DNA of 30,059 bases from an uncultured Sphingomonadaceae bacterium. Lineage in GTDB: Bacteria; Pseudomonadota; Alphaproteobacteria; Sphingomonadales; Sphingomonadaceae. Under the pieces are notes generated by a model that had not been told where the DNA came from, searched no databases, and saw nothing but the letters and a program-made list of their open reading frames with translations. How positions within the stretch are numbered: position 1 is the first letter of the stretch; the number at the start of each line of letters is the position of its first letter. The DNA is taken from positions 1-30,059 of the forward strand of contig CAMLKX010000005.1 in NCBI GenBank assembly GCA_946480515.1, given 5' to 3'. The position numbers and the translations under genes were made by a program. Below, in pieces: positions 8,124-15,037 of the stretch.

Positions 8124-8745
8124 CTGCCCCGTGCAGGAACAATGCTACCACGGAACGCGCATGTTTTCGCATCGCAGTCGGGCCCGGCAGTGGGGAGCCA
8201 AGCAGGAGCCGATCGTGAATCGGCGCCAGGATCATCGCGACGAACAACCGGCTGTGTGCGGTCGATCGCGCTCTTTCCATGCCCTGGTCTTGCAGATAGG
8301 CAGCCAATGGTTTGACCATATATTCCTCGCGCACTTGTTGCACGATCGGGGCGATTTCCGGGAACTCGCGCCCTTCACGCGGATACAAAATACCCAAGCC
8401 GCGGCTTTCGTCAGTCGACAGGCGAGTCATCAAAGCGAGGGCATAATCCTCGAGTAAGCGTCGAACTGAACCCTTCTCACAAAAGCTGAAGACGGGGAAT
8501 TGCTGCGCCCCTTTGATCACGCACGCGCGGAACAGCGACGCCTTGTCCCCGTGCCACGAATAGAGGGTGCGTTTAGTGATTCCAGCCGCTGCGGCGATCG
8601 CATCCACGGTCGTCGCGCGATAGCCGTCACGGATGAAATGTTCGCGTGCGATTTGAAGAAGGTTGGTCATCCGGTCACGGCTGGAATCGGTCGGCGGACG
8701 GCCCCGTGGCGGTTTCATTGTTTGTGTTTGCGCTTCGTCCGTCAT
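8059..8745 (-). CDS. TetR/AcrR family transcriptional regulator
   Basis: The protein has 228 residues. The N-terminal DNA-binding domain is clear: after a basic PPRGRPP leader, helices include LLQIAREHFIRDGYRATTVD, and the helix-turn-helix AIAAAAGITKRTLYSWHGDK is at about residues 49-68. The variable C-terminal ligand-binding domain gives no substrate clue. Family members usually repress until they bind a small ligand. The ATG at 8745 is preceded by GAGGCGG. The gene diverges from the DUF1214-led operon, and a palindrome 47 bases upstream of its start is a candidate operator. Its 3' end overlaps the upstream MFS gene. Probable targets are itself, the downstream operon and perhaps the transporters (inference). 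Confidence 0.92.
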   Translation of the reverse strand: MTDEAQTQTMKPPRGRPPTDSSRDRMTNLLQIAREHFIRDGYRATTVDAIAAAAGITKRTLYSWHGDKASLFRACVIKGAQQFPVFSFCEKGSVRRLLEDYALALMTRLSTDESRGLGILYPREGREFPEIAPIVQQVREEYMVKPLAAYLQDQGMERARSTAHSRLFVAMILAPIHDRLLLGSPLPGPTAMRKHARSVVALFLHGAVMNRPPVEPEPDERAGQSRST

Positions 8746-8791
8746 TTGCCGCCTCACGTCAAAATCAGCTTGCCTCATTTCAGCGGATAAA

Positions 8792-8807
8792 TATACCAGA
8801 CAGTATA
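8792..8807. promoter_or_regulatory. Candidate TetR-family operator
   Basis: TATAC-CAGACA-GTATA is a 16-bp palindrome with perfect 5-bp arms, in an AT-rich patch that is rare in this GC-rich window. It lies between the divergent tetR start (8745) and the DUF1214-like start (8905). Size and symmetry fit TetR-family sites. The overlapping TATATT on the minus strand could be a -10 box, which would suit autorepression. Confidence 0.5.
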
Positions 8808-8904
8808 AAAAAACGAGCGAGTCTGTTGACGCGGCGCGACAGGGCCACTGCACAGAAGTTCAGCTCTACCACGATGCGTTCTCCGTGAAGCAGGAAGCAG
8901 TCTC

Positions 8905-10146
8905 ATGACCGATCAGGAAGACATTCGGCGGCAGTCGGCGGAACGCCTTCTTTCCGGCCGGGCGTGGGACGATTATTGTGAAACCATTCGCCGCGCTGGC
9001 CATATGGTCGATCAGTTCGGCCCTGAAGCCGACGAACTGGATCGGGCCGAATGGCATCGCTTCATCACCCGCGTCATGCGCATGTCGTTCGAACGGTTTC
9101 TCGAAAATTGCGAGCCTGAGCGGCCGCGCCTGCGCGATGCGCCGTGGCGGCAGGGAATCAACTTCCAGTCTCCCGATCAAGACCATCTGATGACCGAGTT
9201 CGTCGACGGCCGCCACGAATACCGGATTAACGGCAATCGCGGGACGTTGCCCTATTTCGTCATGGCCTCATGGACCGCCAAGCAGCCGAACAATCTGGGT
9301 GCTCGCGAGTGGGCCCAATTGGGGACTCAAGGGCTGAAGGAATTCGATCCCGCAATGCTCCGGACCACTCACTTCCTGCAGAGCGATGCGATCCAATTCG
9401 ACGCTGATGGGAATTTCGAGGTTATCGTTAGCCAGAAGCAGCCCGAAAATGGCGCGGATTGGCTGCCGATCACGGAAGATTGTGTCGGCCTCCTGGTCCG
9501 CACCGTTTATCATCACCGTGACCAGACGGTCGCTCCGGTCATGCGGATCGAGCGCATCGATCAGCCTCAGCCACGCGCTCTTCGCCCGGAGGAGGTCAGT
9601 GAAAATCTCGCCAAGGCGGGGCAGATCGTCCTTGGCTATGCCGAGCTGGTCCGCTCCTGGTGGCAGGATAATCTCGGGCGGCGACCCAACCGTATTCGCT
9701 TCAGCCGGCAGGTCTACCTCAGCAATGGCGGTGTTCCGGATCGTCATCACGGCTTTGGCACGTGGAAGCGTGAGCCGGGCGAGGCGTTGGTGATCCAATT
9801 CAAGCCAATCGAGTGCGACTATTGGATCTTCCAGTTGTGCAACATGTGGCAGGAAAACCTGGACTGCTACGAAGACGGCCAGGGCTATGTCACAAAATAC
9901 CGGTGCCAGCCGGAAGCGGACGGGTCGATCCGGATCGTGATCGCGGATGAAGACCCCGGAATCGGCGGCAACTGGATCGATCCCTTCGCCCACCGTCACG
10001 GCGGCATGAGCCTCAGGTTCATCAAAACAGCGGAAGATCCGCCAGCGGTGATGCTGCACGCAGTGCCGCTGGCGATGCTACGTAAGCACGGTTGGGCTGC
10101 GCTCGAAACCGTGGAACCGATCGAAAGCGGCGAGATCACGGATTGA
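8905..10146 (+). CDS. DUF1214-like protein of unknown function
   Basis: The protein has 413 residues, with no signal peptide or membrane segment evident. The C-terminal third resembles DUF1214: a YWIFQLCNMWQENLD segment, then DGSIRIVIADEDPG and NWIDPFAHRHGGMSLRF. The N-terminal half shows only charged, mixed-structure sequence (for example RAWDDYCETIRRAGHMVDQF). No biochemical role is established that I can name with confidence. GCAGGAAGC lies just before the ATG at 8905. The gene leads a tight operon: the next gene starts 2 bases after its stop. It is transcribed away from tetR across the candidate operator, so it is probably the main target of that regulator. Confidence 0.75.
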   Translation: MTDQEDIRRQSAERLLSGRAWDDYCETIRRAGHMVDQFGPEADELDRAEWHRFITRVMRMSFERFLENCEPERPRLRDAPWRQGINFQSPDQDHLMTEFVDGRHEYRINGNRGTLPYFVMASWTAKQPNNLGAREWAQLGTQGLKEFDPAMLRTTHFLQSDAIQFDADGNFEVIVSQKQPENGADWLPITEDCVGLLVRTVYHHRDQTVAPVMRIERIDQPQPRALRPEEVSENLAKAGQIVLGYAELVRSWWQDNLGRRPNRIRFSRQVYLSNGGVPDRHHGFGTWKREPGEALVIQFKPIECDYWIFQLCNMWQENLDCYEDGQGYVTKYRCQPEADGSIRIVIADEDPGIGGNWIDPFAHRHGGMSLRFIKTAEDPPAVMLHAVPLAMLRKHGWAALETVEPIESGEITD

Positions 10147-10148
10147 AC

Positions 10149-11033
10149 ATGGCGCGGCTCGGCAGCAACGAAACGGTCTTCTGCACGCCGCCCTTTGGAG
10201 AGCGGTTCCTCGACTTGATTGAGCCTGCGCACGCCGCAGGATTTAGTGCAATGTCGATCAGCCCGCCGGCAATCTGGGCGCTGCGTGAGAGAGGCGTTGG
10301 GCTCACCGAGATCCGGAACAGGCTGGCGGATGCTGGACTGGCGCTGGCGGAAGTTGACGCGATAGTGGCCTGGCTGCCGATCGAAGGACGCAGCTGTTTC
10401 CTAGGACCGGATTTCGTGCCGATGCTGTCCAGGCTGAGTCCGGAGGCGGTCATCGCTGATGCCGCCGAACTGGGGGCACGCTCCGTCACCGTGGTCGACA
10501 TGTTCAAGCCGAACTGCGACGTGGAGCAAGCCGCGGACGCGTTTGCCGGCATCTGCGAGTTGGCGGCGGCGCATGGCCTGCTCGTGCATATCGAGTTCAT
10601 GGCTGCGGGCGGAATCCCCGACCTCACGACCGCATGGGACATCGTGCGCCGGGCCGGCCAGCCGAACGGCGGGATTACCATCGACACGCTGCATTTCTTC
10701 CGCAGCGGCAGCACGCTTGAGCAGCTGCGCGCCGTTCCACCCGAACGGATCATGACCGTACAGCTGGCGGATGCGCCGGCAGCTCCGCCTGCTGATTTGA
10801 CGACGGAGCTGATGCTCGAACGGCTCAATCCGGGCGAGGGGCAGCTCGATCTGGCGGGGGTGATCGGGGTGTTGGATGAAATTGGCGCTGATGTCCCGAT
10901 CGGCGTCGAGATCTTCTCCGCCGATCTTCAGTCACGTCCAGTCGCCGCGACGGCAGAGCGATGGATGAGGGGAATTCAATCAACCATTCAGGCTGCGGGC
11001 CGGGATCAACGAGGAAGCAATGATGCAGCATAG
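10149..11033 (+). CDS. Sugar phosphate isomerase/epimerase-like TIM-barrel protein
   Basis: The protein has 294 residues of the xylose isomerase-like (AP endonuclease family 2) TIM-barrel fold. The expected metal-site residues lie on successive strands: Glu149 (HIEFM), Asp179 and His182 (TIDTLHFFRSG), Gln205/Asp208 (TVQLADAP) and Glu254 (GVEIFS). Family members isomerise or epimerise sugars, keto-sugars or polyols using a divalent metal. The start is ATG 10149, 2 bases after the DUF1214-like stop. Its end overlaps the following oxidoreductase gene by 14 bases. Pairing with a Gfo/Idh/MocA enzyme is common in polyol, inositol and glycoside oxidation pathways. Confidence 0.87.
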   Translation: MARLGSNETVFCTPPFGERFLDLIEPAHAAGFSAMSISPPAIWALRERGVGLTEIRNRLADAGLALAEVDAIVAWLPIEGRSCFLGPDFVPMLSRLSPEAVIADAAELGARSVTVVDMFKPNCDVEQAADAFAGICELAAAHGLLVHIEFMAAGGIPDLTTAWDIVRRAGQPNGGITIDTLHFFRSGSTLEQLRAVPPERIMTVQLADAPAAPPADLTTELMLERLNPGEGQLDLAGVIGVLDEIGADVPIGVEIFSADLQSRPVAATAERWMRGIQSTIQAAGRDQRGSNDAA

Positions 11034-12150
11034 TAGCTCAAAACCTGGAGCGGCAGTTTACGGGACCGGATTCGGCCTATTCACCCATGTCCGCGCGCTG
11101 CGCGATGCTGGTTTCGAAGTCAGGGCGATCATCGGCAGGGATCGCGAACGCACAGCTCAACGGGCCGCGCCGCTCGACATTCCGGTCGCTGCGACCAGCC
11201 TCGCCGAAGCGCTTGAAGATCCCGCAATCAAGCTGGTGACCGTCGCGACCCCGCCTCACGCCCACTATCCGGTGGTGATGGAGGCAATCGCAGCCGGCAA
11301 GCATGTGATGTGCGAGAAGCCGTTCGCAAAGGATCTCGCCCAAGCGCGTGAGATGCTCCAGGCGGCTCGGTCGGCAGGAATCGTTCACATGCTTGGCGCC
11401 GAATTCCGCTTCGACACGCAGCAGGCCCTGCTTCGCCGGGTCGTGCAGGACGGTTTGATCGGCGAACCGAAGCATTTCCTGCGCATCTATCATCAGCCGG
11501 GGCTGCAGGACCCGAGCGAGAAACTGTCCGACTGGTGGGAAGACGCGGACCAGGGTGGTGGATTTCTCGGCGCGTTCGGGGCCCACATGATCGATCAGGT
11601 GCGCTCCACGATGGGCGAGTTCAAGCGCGTGAGCGGCCAGCTGCAGACGCTGGCTCCAGGGCGGCCGAACATGACCGCCGACGACTGCTACACGGTTCAA
11701 TTCGAGCTTGAGAGTGGCGCCGAGGGCGTCCTGGTCGCGGCGATGGCTTCACCCGGACCCCTGATCATGGGCAACAAGATTACCGGAACGGCTGGCGGCG
11801 CCTGGATCCAGCCGGGCGCAACCTTCGCCGACCCGGCGGAGGTCTGGGTCGAGAACAGGAACGGCGCGTGCAGGATCGATCCGCCGGCGGACCTGATCAA
11901 CCCGCCTCCAACACCTTTCGAGGTGACTGAGCTGATCCAGACCGAGCAGGACCGCTGGCACACCCAGGGTTTCGACGTCGCGCCCTATACGCGCTTGTTC
12001 GCCGAGATGAAGTTGCGGATTGCAGGCGCGCAAGTCACTGCCCGCGAGACTGCGGGGGACTTCTATGATGCGGCAGCCGGGCAGGCGGTGCTTGATGCTG
12101 TCCGCCGGTCGGCCGGGGAGCGGAGGTGGGTGGACGTCGAGAAGCCGTAG
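11020..12150 (+). CDS. Gfo/Idh/MocA family NAD(P)-dependent oxidoreductase
   Basis: The protein has 376 residues. The N-terminal Rossmann domain has a GTGFG nucleotide loop near residue 15, and the signature EKP is at residues 99-101 (CEKPFAKDL), with Lys100 the expected catalytic residue. The C-terminal alpha/beta domain contains GGFLGAFGAHMID, carrying the conserved Asp/His pair. Members oxidise sugars, inositols or related hydroxyl compounds. Translation starts at ATG 11020 with GAGGAAG just upstream, inside the end of the TIM-barrel gene, so the two are coupled. It is the last gene of the operon, followed by a 105-base spacer with no obvious terminator. Confidence 0.9.
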   Translation: MMQHSSSKPGAAVYGTGFGLFTHVRALRDAGFEVRAIIGRDRERTAQRAAPLDIPVAATSLAEALEDPAIKLVTVATPPHAHYPVVMEAIAAGKHVMCEKPFAKDLAQAREMLQAARSAGIVHMLGAEFRFDTQQALLRRVVQDGLIGEPKHFLRIYHQPGLQDPSEKLSDWWEDADQGGGFLGAFGAHMIDQVRSTMGEFKRVSGQLQTLAPGRPNMTADDCYTVQFELESGAEGVLVAAMASPGPLIMGNKITGTAGGAWIQPGATFADPAEVWVENRNGACRIDPPADLINPPPTPFEVTELIQTEQDRWHTQGFDVAPYTRLFAEMKLRIAGAQVTARETAGDFYDAAAGQAVLDAVRRSAGERRWVDVEKP

Positions 12151-12255
12151 CGCCGACCTGGTGATCCGGCTTCGACAGTCGGGATCTCGGCACCTCAGCC
12201 GACCTGTAATATATGTTATAGCAACTGGCCGGGTTCGGGTTGAATCGATCCGGAC

Positions 12256-12537
12256 ATGACCGCTCCCTCCGAATTACCCTTATTCTACTTTCATGTTCGC
12301 AATGGCTTCGGGTTTGCCGAAGACCGTGAAGGTGCGCGCCTAGCTGGCCTGACAGAGGCGAGGGAATACGCCATCAAGTCGGCGCGCTCGCTGATCAGCG
12401 CTGATGCGGAATCGGGGTGCCTCGACCTGACTGGCGAGATTCAGGTGGCCGATGAATCCACCCGCGTGATCTTGGTCGTCAAGTTCAGCGATGCCATCGA
12501 GGTTGTGACCGACGCGTCGCCATCGAAGGGCCTCTGA
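12256..12537 (+). CDS. DUF6894-like small protein
   Basis: The protein has 93 residues. LFYFHVRNGFGFAEDREGARL followed by AREYAIKSARSLISADAESG and a C-terminal RVILVVKFSDAIEV matches the common alphaproteobacterial DUF6894 pattern. No function is known to me. The upstream spacer (12151-12255) contains an AT-rich patch, TAATATATGTTATAG at 12207-12221, that may hold a promoter, though no matching -35 was found. The stop is 5 bases before the Crp/Fnr gene, so the pair is probably one transcript. Confidence 0.8.
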   Translation: MTAPSELPLFYFHVRNGFGFAEDREGARLAGLTEAREYAIKSARSLISADAESGCLDLTGEIQVADESTRVILVVKFSDAIEVVTDASPSKGL

Positions 12538-12542
12538 TCGCA

Positions 12543-13259
12543 ATGTCGATCGGTTCGACGCTGGCCGAGAATTTATCGCTATTCGGTACGCTTCCAGATG
12601 CTGATCGGGCGGCCTTCGCAGAGCTTGAGGGCGAGATCCGCAGGTTGGACAGGCATACGGACATCTACCGTGAAGGGGACCAGCCGACGCATGTCGTCGT
12701 CGTGCTTCGCGGCCTAGTCTACCGATACCGGATCGGGGTCGATGGCACCCGGCAGATACTCTCCTTCTATCTGCCGACGGAGGCTCCGTGCCTGGAGAGC
12801 CTCTATGTCGATTACATGGACAATAATGTCGGTGCGGTGGTCGACAGCGTCATTGGCTTGATCCCTCACGAGCAGGTCTATCGTGTTCTCGACCAGTATC
12901 CCGACGCCCGCAAATTGACCTGGCGCCAGACCCTCGTTCAGGCCGCGATCTTCCGCGAGTGGCTGCTTCGGAACAGCAATTTCCCTGCCAATTCGGCCCT
13001 GGCTCATCTCGTCTGCGAGATGTTCACGCGCGCCAAAGCCGCCGGGCTGGTTGAAAACGACAGTTTTCATCTTCCGCTGACCCAGGAATTCATCGCCAAT
13101 GCGCTGGGAATCACGGCCGTGCACATGAACCGGACTTTGCAGCTTCTGCGCGAAGGACAGACCTTCGAATGGCGCAGCGGGCGCCTCCACATTCGTGATT
13201 TTGAAAAGCTTGCGGAGATCGGCGACTTTCGGCCCGACTATCTTCACCTCCGCCGCTGA
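12543..13259 (+). CDS. Crp/Fnr family transcriptional regulator
   Basis: The protein has 238 residues. An N-terminal cyclic-nucleotide-binding-like beta barrel spans about residues 12-120 (IYREGDQPTHVVVVLRGLVYRYR, then a DGTRQILSFYLPTE segment). A C-terminal winged helix (LPLTQEFIANALGITAVHMNRTLQLLRE) follows. The N-terminus has no Cys cluster, so it is not an Fnr-type iron-sulfur sensor. The arginine/serine cAMP pocket of Crp is not apparent either, so the signal is unknown. Many sphingomonad and rhizobial genomes carry several such regulators for stress responses. It is paired with the DUF6894 gene 5 bases upstream. Confidence 0.9.
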   Translation: MSIGSTLAENLSLFGTLPDADRAAFAELEGEIRRLDRHTDIYREGDQPTHVVVVLRGLVYRYRIGVDGTRQILSFYLPTEAPCLESLYVDYMDNNVGAVVDSVIGLIPHEQVYRVLDQYPDARKLTWRQTLVQAAIFREWLLRNSNFPANSALAHLVCEMFTRAKAAGLVENDSFHLPLTQEFIANALGITAVHMNRTLQLLREGQTFEWRSGRLHIRDFEKLAEIGDFRPDYLHLRR

Positions 13260-13312
13260 TCGGCAGTGGTGAAATCATGCCAACTGCACCGCAATGGCGC
13301 TAAACAGCGCGA

Positions 13313-13816
13313 ATGGATCTCTACCTGCTTCGGCATGGACTGGCAGCGGAAGCCGACCGCAACCTGTATCCGGACGACCGGATACGCCCGCTCACATCTC
13401 GCGGCCAGGAGAGGCTTCGCCTCCAGGCTCACGCAATGAAGCGGCTCGGGATGTCCTTTGCGACGATCCTCTACAGTCCCTTGTTGCGCACGCGTCAGAC
13501 GGCCGAAATCATCGCCCGCGAGATGGATCGAAGGTCGGCGCTCCGAAGCGAGGATCAACTCGCCCCCGCAGGGGACAACAGGGTGCTGATCGAAATCGTC
13601 CGGACTGAATTACCACGCTCGCAATCCGTGCTGCTGGTGGGTCACGAACCCAATCTCGGCCAGCTCTGCTCGATGCTCATCTGCGGCCGAATAGACGCCC
13701 GGATCCGCTTCAAGAAGGGTGGCTTGGCTCACCTTGAGTCGGATGAATCACTGGCGTTCGGACGTACGATACTGCGCTCGCTACTCGCGCCAGCGCAATT
13801 GCTGCAGATCGTCTAA
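13313..13816 (+). CDS. sixA: SixA-type phosphohistidine phosphatase (histidine phosphatase superfamily)
   Basis: The protein has 167 residues. The RHG catalytic motif is at residues 7-9 (MDLYLLRHGL), the LTSRGQERL and SPLLRTRQTAEI segments follow, and the second catalytic histidine is in LLVGHEPNL. In E. coli SixA removes phosphate from phosphohistidine on HPt domains or PTS proteins. The short length without an extra domain fits that type, though the substrate here is not shown. It is the first gene of a polyphosphate-related neighbourhood. Its stop overlaps the stop of the convergent 82-residue gene by 4 bases. Confidence 0.87.
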   Translation: MDLYLLRHGLAAEADRNLYPDDRIRPLTSRGQERLRLQAHAMKRLGMSFATILYSPLLRTRQTAEIIAREMDRRSALRSEDQLAPAGDNRVLIEIVRTELPRSQSVLLVGHEPNLGQLCSMLICGRIDARIRFKKGGLAHLESDESLAFGRTILRSLLAPAQLLQIV

Positions 13817-14061
13817 GACTCGAGCACTCGTTCACACAGCTGCTCAAGAGCGGCCAACGTTTTCATCAGTTCCGCGACCTCAGCATCATAGTCCGCCGCC
13901 ATCGCAAGAAGTGCCTGCTTGCCGTCGTCGGTGATGCACGAATCCGCCAGATCGGAGCACTGGCGAGACTTGCTGCGTCGATCATGGATGCTTTGCCGGA
14001 CGTCGGCCGCAGAGATAGTGCTCGCGCTTTCAAGCGCTGTGAATCGATAGTCGAGTGTCAT
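13813..14061 (-). CDS. Small hypothetical protein (82 residues)
   Basis: I do not recognise a named family. The protein is acidic and predicted helical, with a C-terminal segment (DDGKQALLAMAADYDAEVAELMKTL) resembling small alphaproteobacterial helical proteins of unknown role. Two Cys residues (RQCSDLADSC) are spaced seven apart. The gene looks real: ATG at 14061 has GAGGGG upstream and overlaps the stop of the preceding basic-protein gene as ATGA, indicating coupled translation. It is convergent with sixA. Confidence 0.65.
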   Translation of the reverse strand: MTLDYRFTALESASTISAADVRQSIHDRRSKSRQCSDLADSCITDDGKQALLAMAADYDAEVAELMKTLAALEQLCERVLES

Positions 14062-14393
14062 AGCTTACCCCTCGCTTTGGATCGCCTCGTTCGCGGTTCC
14101 CTCTCCCGAGCCAGCGTTTCAATACTTCGCTGAGCGATATCCAGTGCCAGCAGCCACAAGACGCCTGTCTTTCGGGCTGAGCTCTCTTCGCTGCGCTTTC
14201 TTGAAGGCTGTCGCAACGCACCCGCCGCGGCAACCAACACTGCGGCAATTGTTTCTAACAAGATCGGGTGGTCACCGAGCGTATCAGCGAAGCCTTTGCT
14301 TCGCTTGGCAACAGACTTGCTCGCCTTGATGACAGATTCCGAGTCTGGAGACGTGCGTCGCTTCGCCTTCTTAATCTTGCGCCGTTTCGCCAC
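14058..14393 (-). CDS. Small, highly basic hypothetical protein with hydrophobic segment
   Basis: From GTG 14393 the product is 111 residues. The order is a Lys/Arg-rich head (MAKRRKIKKAKRRT), a SVIKASKSVAKRSKG linker, a hydrophobic stretch (HPILLETIAAVLVAAAGAL), a second apolar stretch (GVLWLLALDIA) and an Arg/Lys-rich tail. It might bind nucleic acid or another polyanion, or associate with membrane; no function is recognised. A GTG at 14426 would add 11 residues, but GCAGG 6 bases before 14393 and the natural-looking N-terminus favour the shorter form. A good sigma70-like promoter lies upstream. It is translationally coupled to the 82-residue gene. Confidence 0.6.
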   Translation of the reverse strand: MAKRRKIKKAKRRTSPDSESVIKASKSVAKRSKGFADTLGDHPILLETIAAVLVAAAGALRQPSRKRSEESSARKTGVLWLLALDIAQRSIETLAREREPRTRRSKARGKL

Positions 14394-14478
14394 GTCAGGC
14401 CTGCCGCCAGGAGAGCTGTCACGCACACGTCACAATCCGGTGACGAAGATGGCGGTCGAACATCGCCACTGCCGACGG

Positions 14479-14507
14479 AAGTTAATTTAGGTGAAGAACC
14501 TTGTCAA
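14479..14507 (-). promoter_or_regulatory. Sigma70-like promoter for the small minus-strand pair
   Basis: On the minus strand, TTGACA (14507-14502) is followed after exactly 17 bases by TAACTT (14484-14479). Transcription would start near 14472, leaving a leader of about 46 to 80 bases before the basic-protein start. The consensus -35 and ideal spacing make this one of the clearer promoters in the window. Confidence 0.55.
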
Positions 14508-14515
14508 AACGGTAG

Positions 14516-14527
14516 CGACGATCGTCG
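14516..14527. repeat. 12-bp perfect palindrome in the divergent spacer
   Basis: CGACGATCGTCG reads the same on both strands. It sits between the minus-strand promoter and the NUDIX start at 14576. The location allows an operator role, but short GC-rich palindromes built on GATC/CGATCG arise often in such genomes. Confidence 0.25.
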
Positions 14528-14575
14528 GTTTGGGAGCTATGTTGTGAATCAACTATTCAGTAAGCACCGGAGACA

Positions 14576-15037
14576 ATGGCAAGCTCCAGATCCGGTACCA
14601 CGATCGATCCGGACGGTTCGGTTCAGTCAGGCGTTTTGCCGTGGCGGTCGGGAACAGAAGGCCGTCTCGAAATTCTGCTCATCACGTCGACCCGGCGCAA
14701 GCGATGGATCATCCCCAAAGGTCGGCCGATGATCGGACTTACCCTTCGTGAGTCGGCGATGCAGGAGGCGTTTGAGGAAGCGGGCGTTCGCGGGACACCC
14801 GAAGACGAAGCAATCGGCAGTTTCATCACCGACAAGCTTCAACTCAACGGGGACACGAAGATGCTGTCGGTGACCGTCTTTCCGATGGAGGTCGTCGAAG
14901 TGCTCGACAGCTGGCCCGAGCAAGCGCTTCGGCAACGCCGCTGGTTCCGAGTGGAAGAGGCGGCAAAACTCGCCGAGCCCGTTTCGCTGCGGGAGCTCAT
15001 CACGCTGTTCAGCGCAGCCAAAGGCGGGAATGTTTGA
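14576..15037 (+). CDS. NUDIX hydrolase with degenerate NUDIX box
   Basis: The protein has 153 residues with the NUDIX fold order: SGVLPWR strand, RRKRWIIPKGRP, the NUDIX helix and WFRVEEAAKL. Aligning residues 49-71 to the box Gx5Ex7REUxEExGU gives Leu at the first Glu position and Gln in place of Arg, while the metal-binding EAFEEAGV core is kept. RWIIPKGRP and the compact size recall diphosphoinositol polyphosphate/Ap4A hydrolases (DIPP-like), some of which cut polyphosphate. That substrate is an inference supported by the next gene, ppk. GGAG precedes the ATG, and the stop TGA abuts the ppk ATG directly. Confidence 0.85.
   Translation: MASSRSGTTIDPDGSVQSGVLPWRSGTEGRLEILLITSTRRKRWIIPKGRPMIGLTLRESAMQEAFEEAGVRGTPEDEAIGSFITDKLQLNGDTKMLSVTVFPMEVVEVLDSWPEQALRQRRWFRVEEAAKLAEPVSLRELITLFSAAKGGNV

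Noticed and set aside
2739..12150. The catabolic region as a genomic island integrated at tRNA-Leu
   Set aside because: No integrase, no repeat of the tRNA 3' end and no clear change in base composition by eye; position beside a tRNA alone is not enough.
14516..14527. The 12-bp palindrome CGACGATCGTCG as a firm operator
   Set aside because: It is listed only as a weak repeat because CGATCG-centred palindromes are expected by chance in this base composition and no matching copy was noticed.
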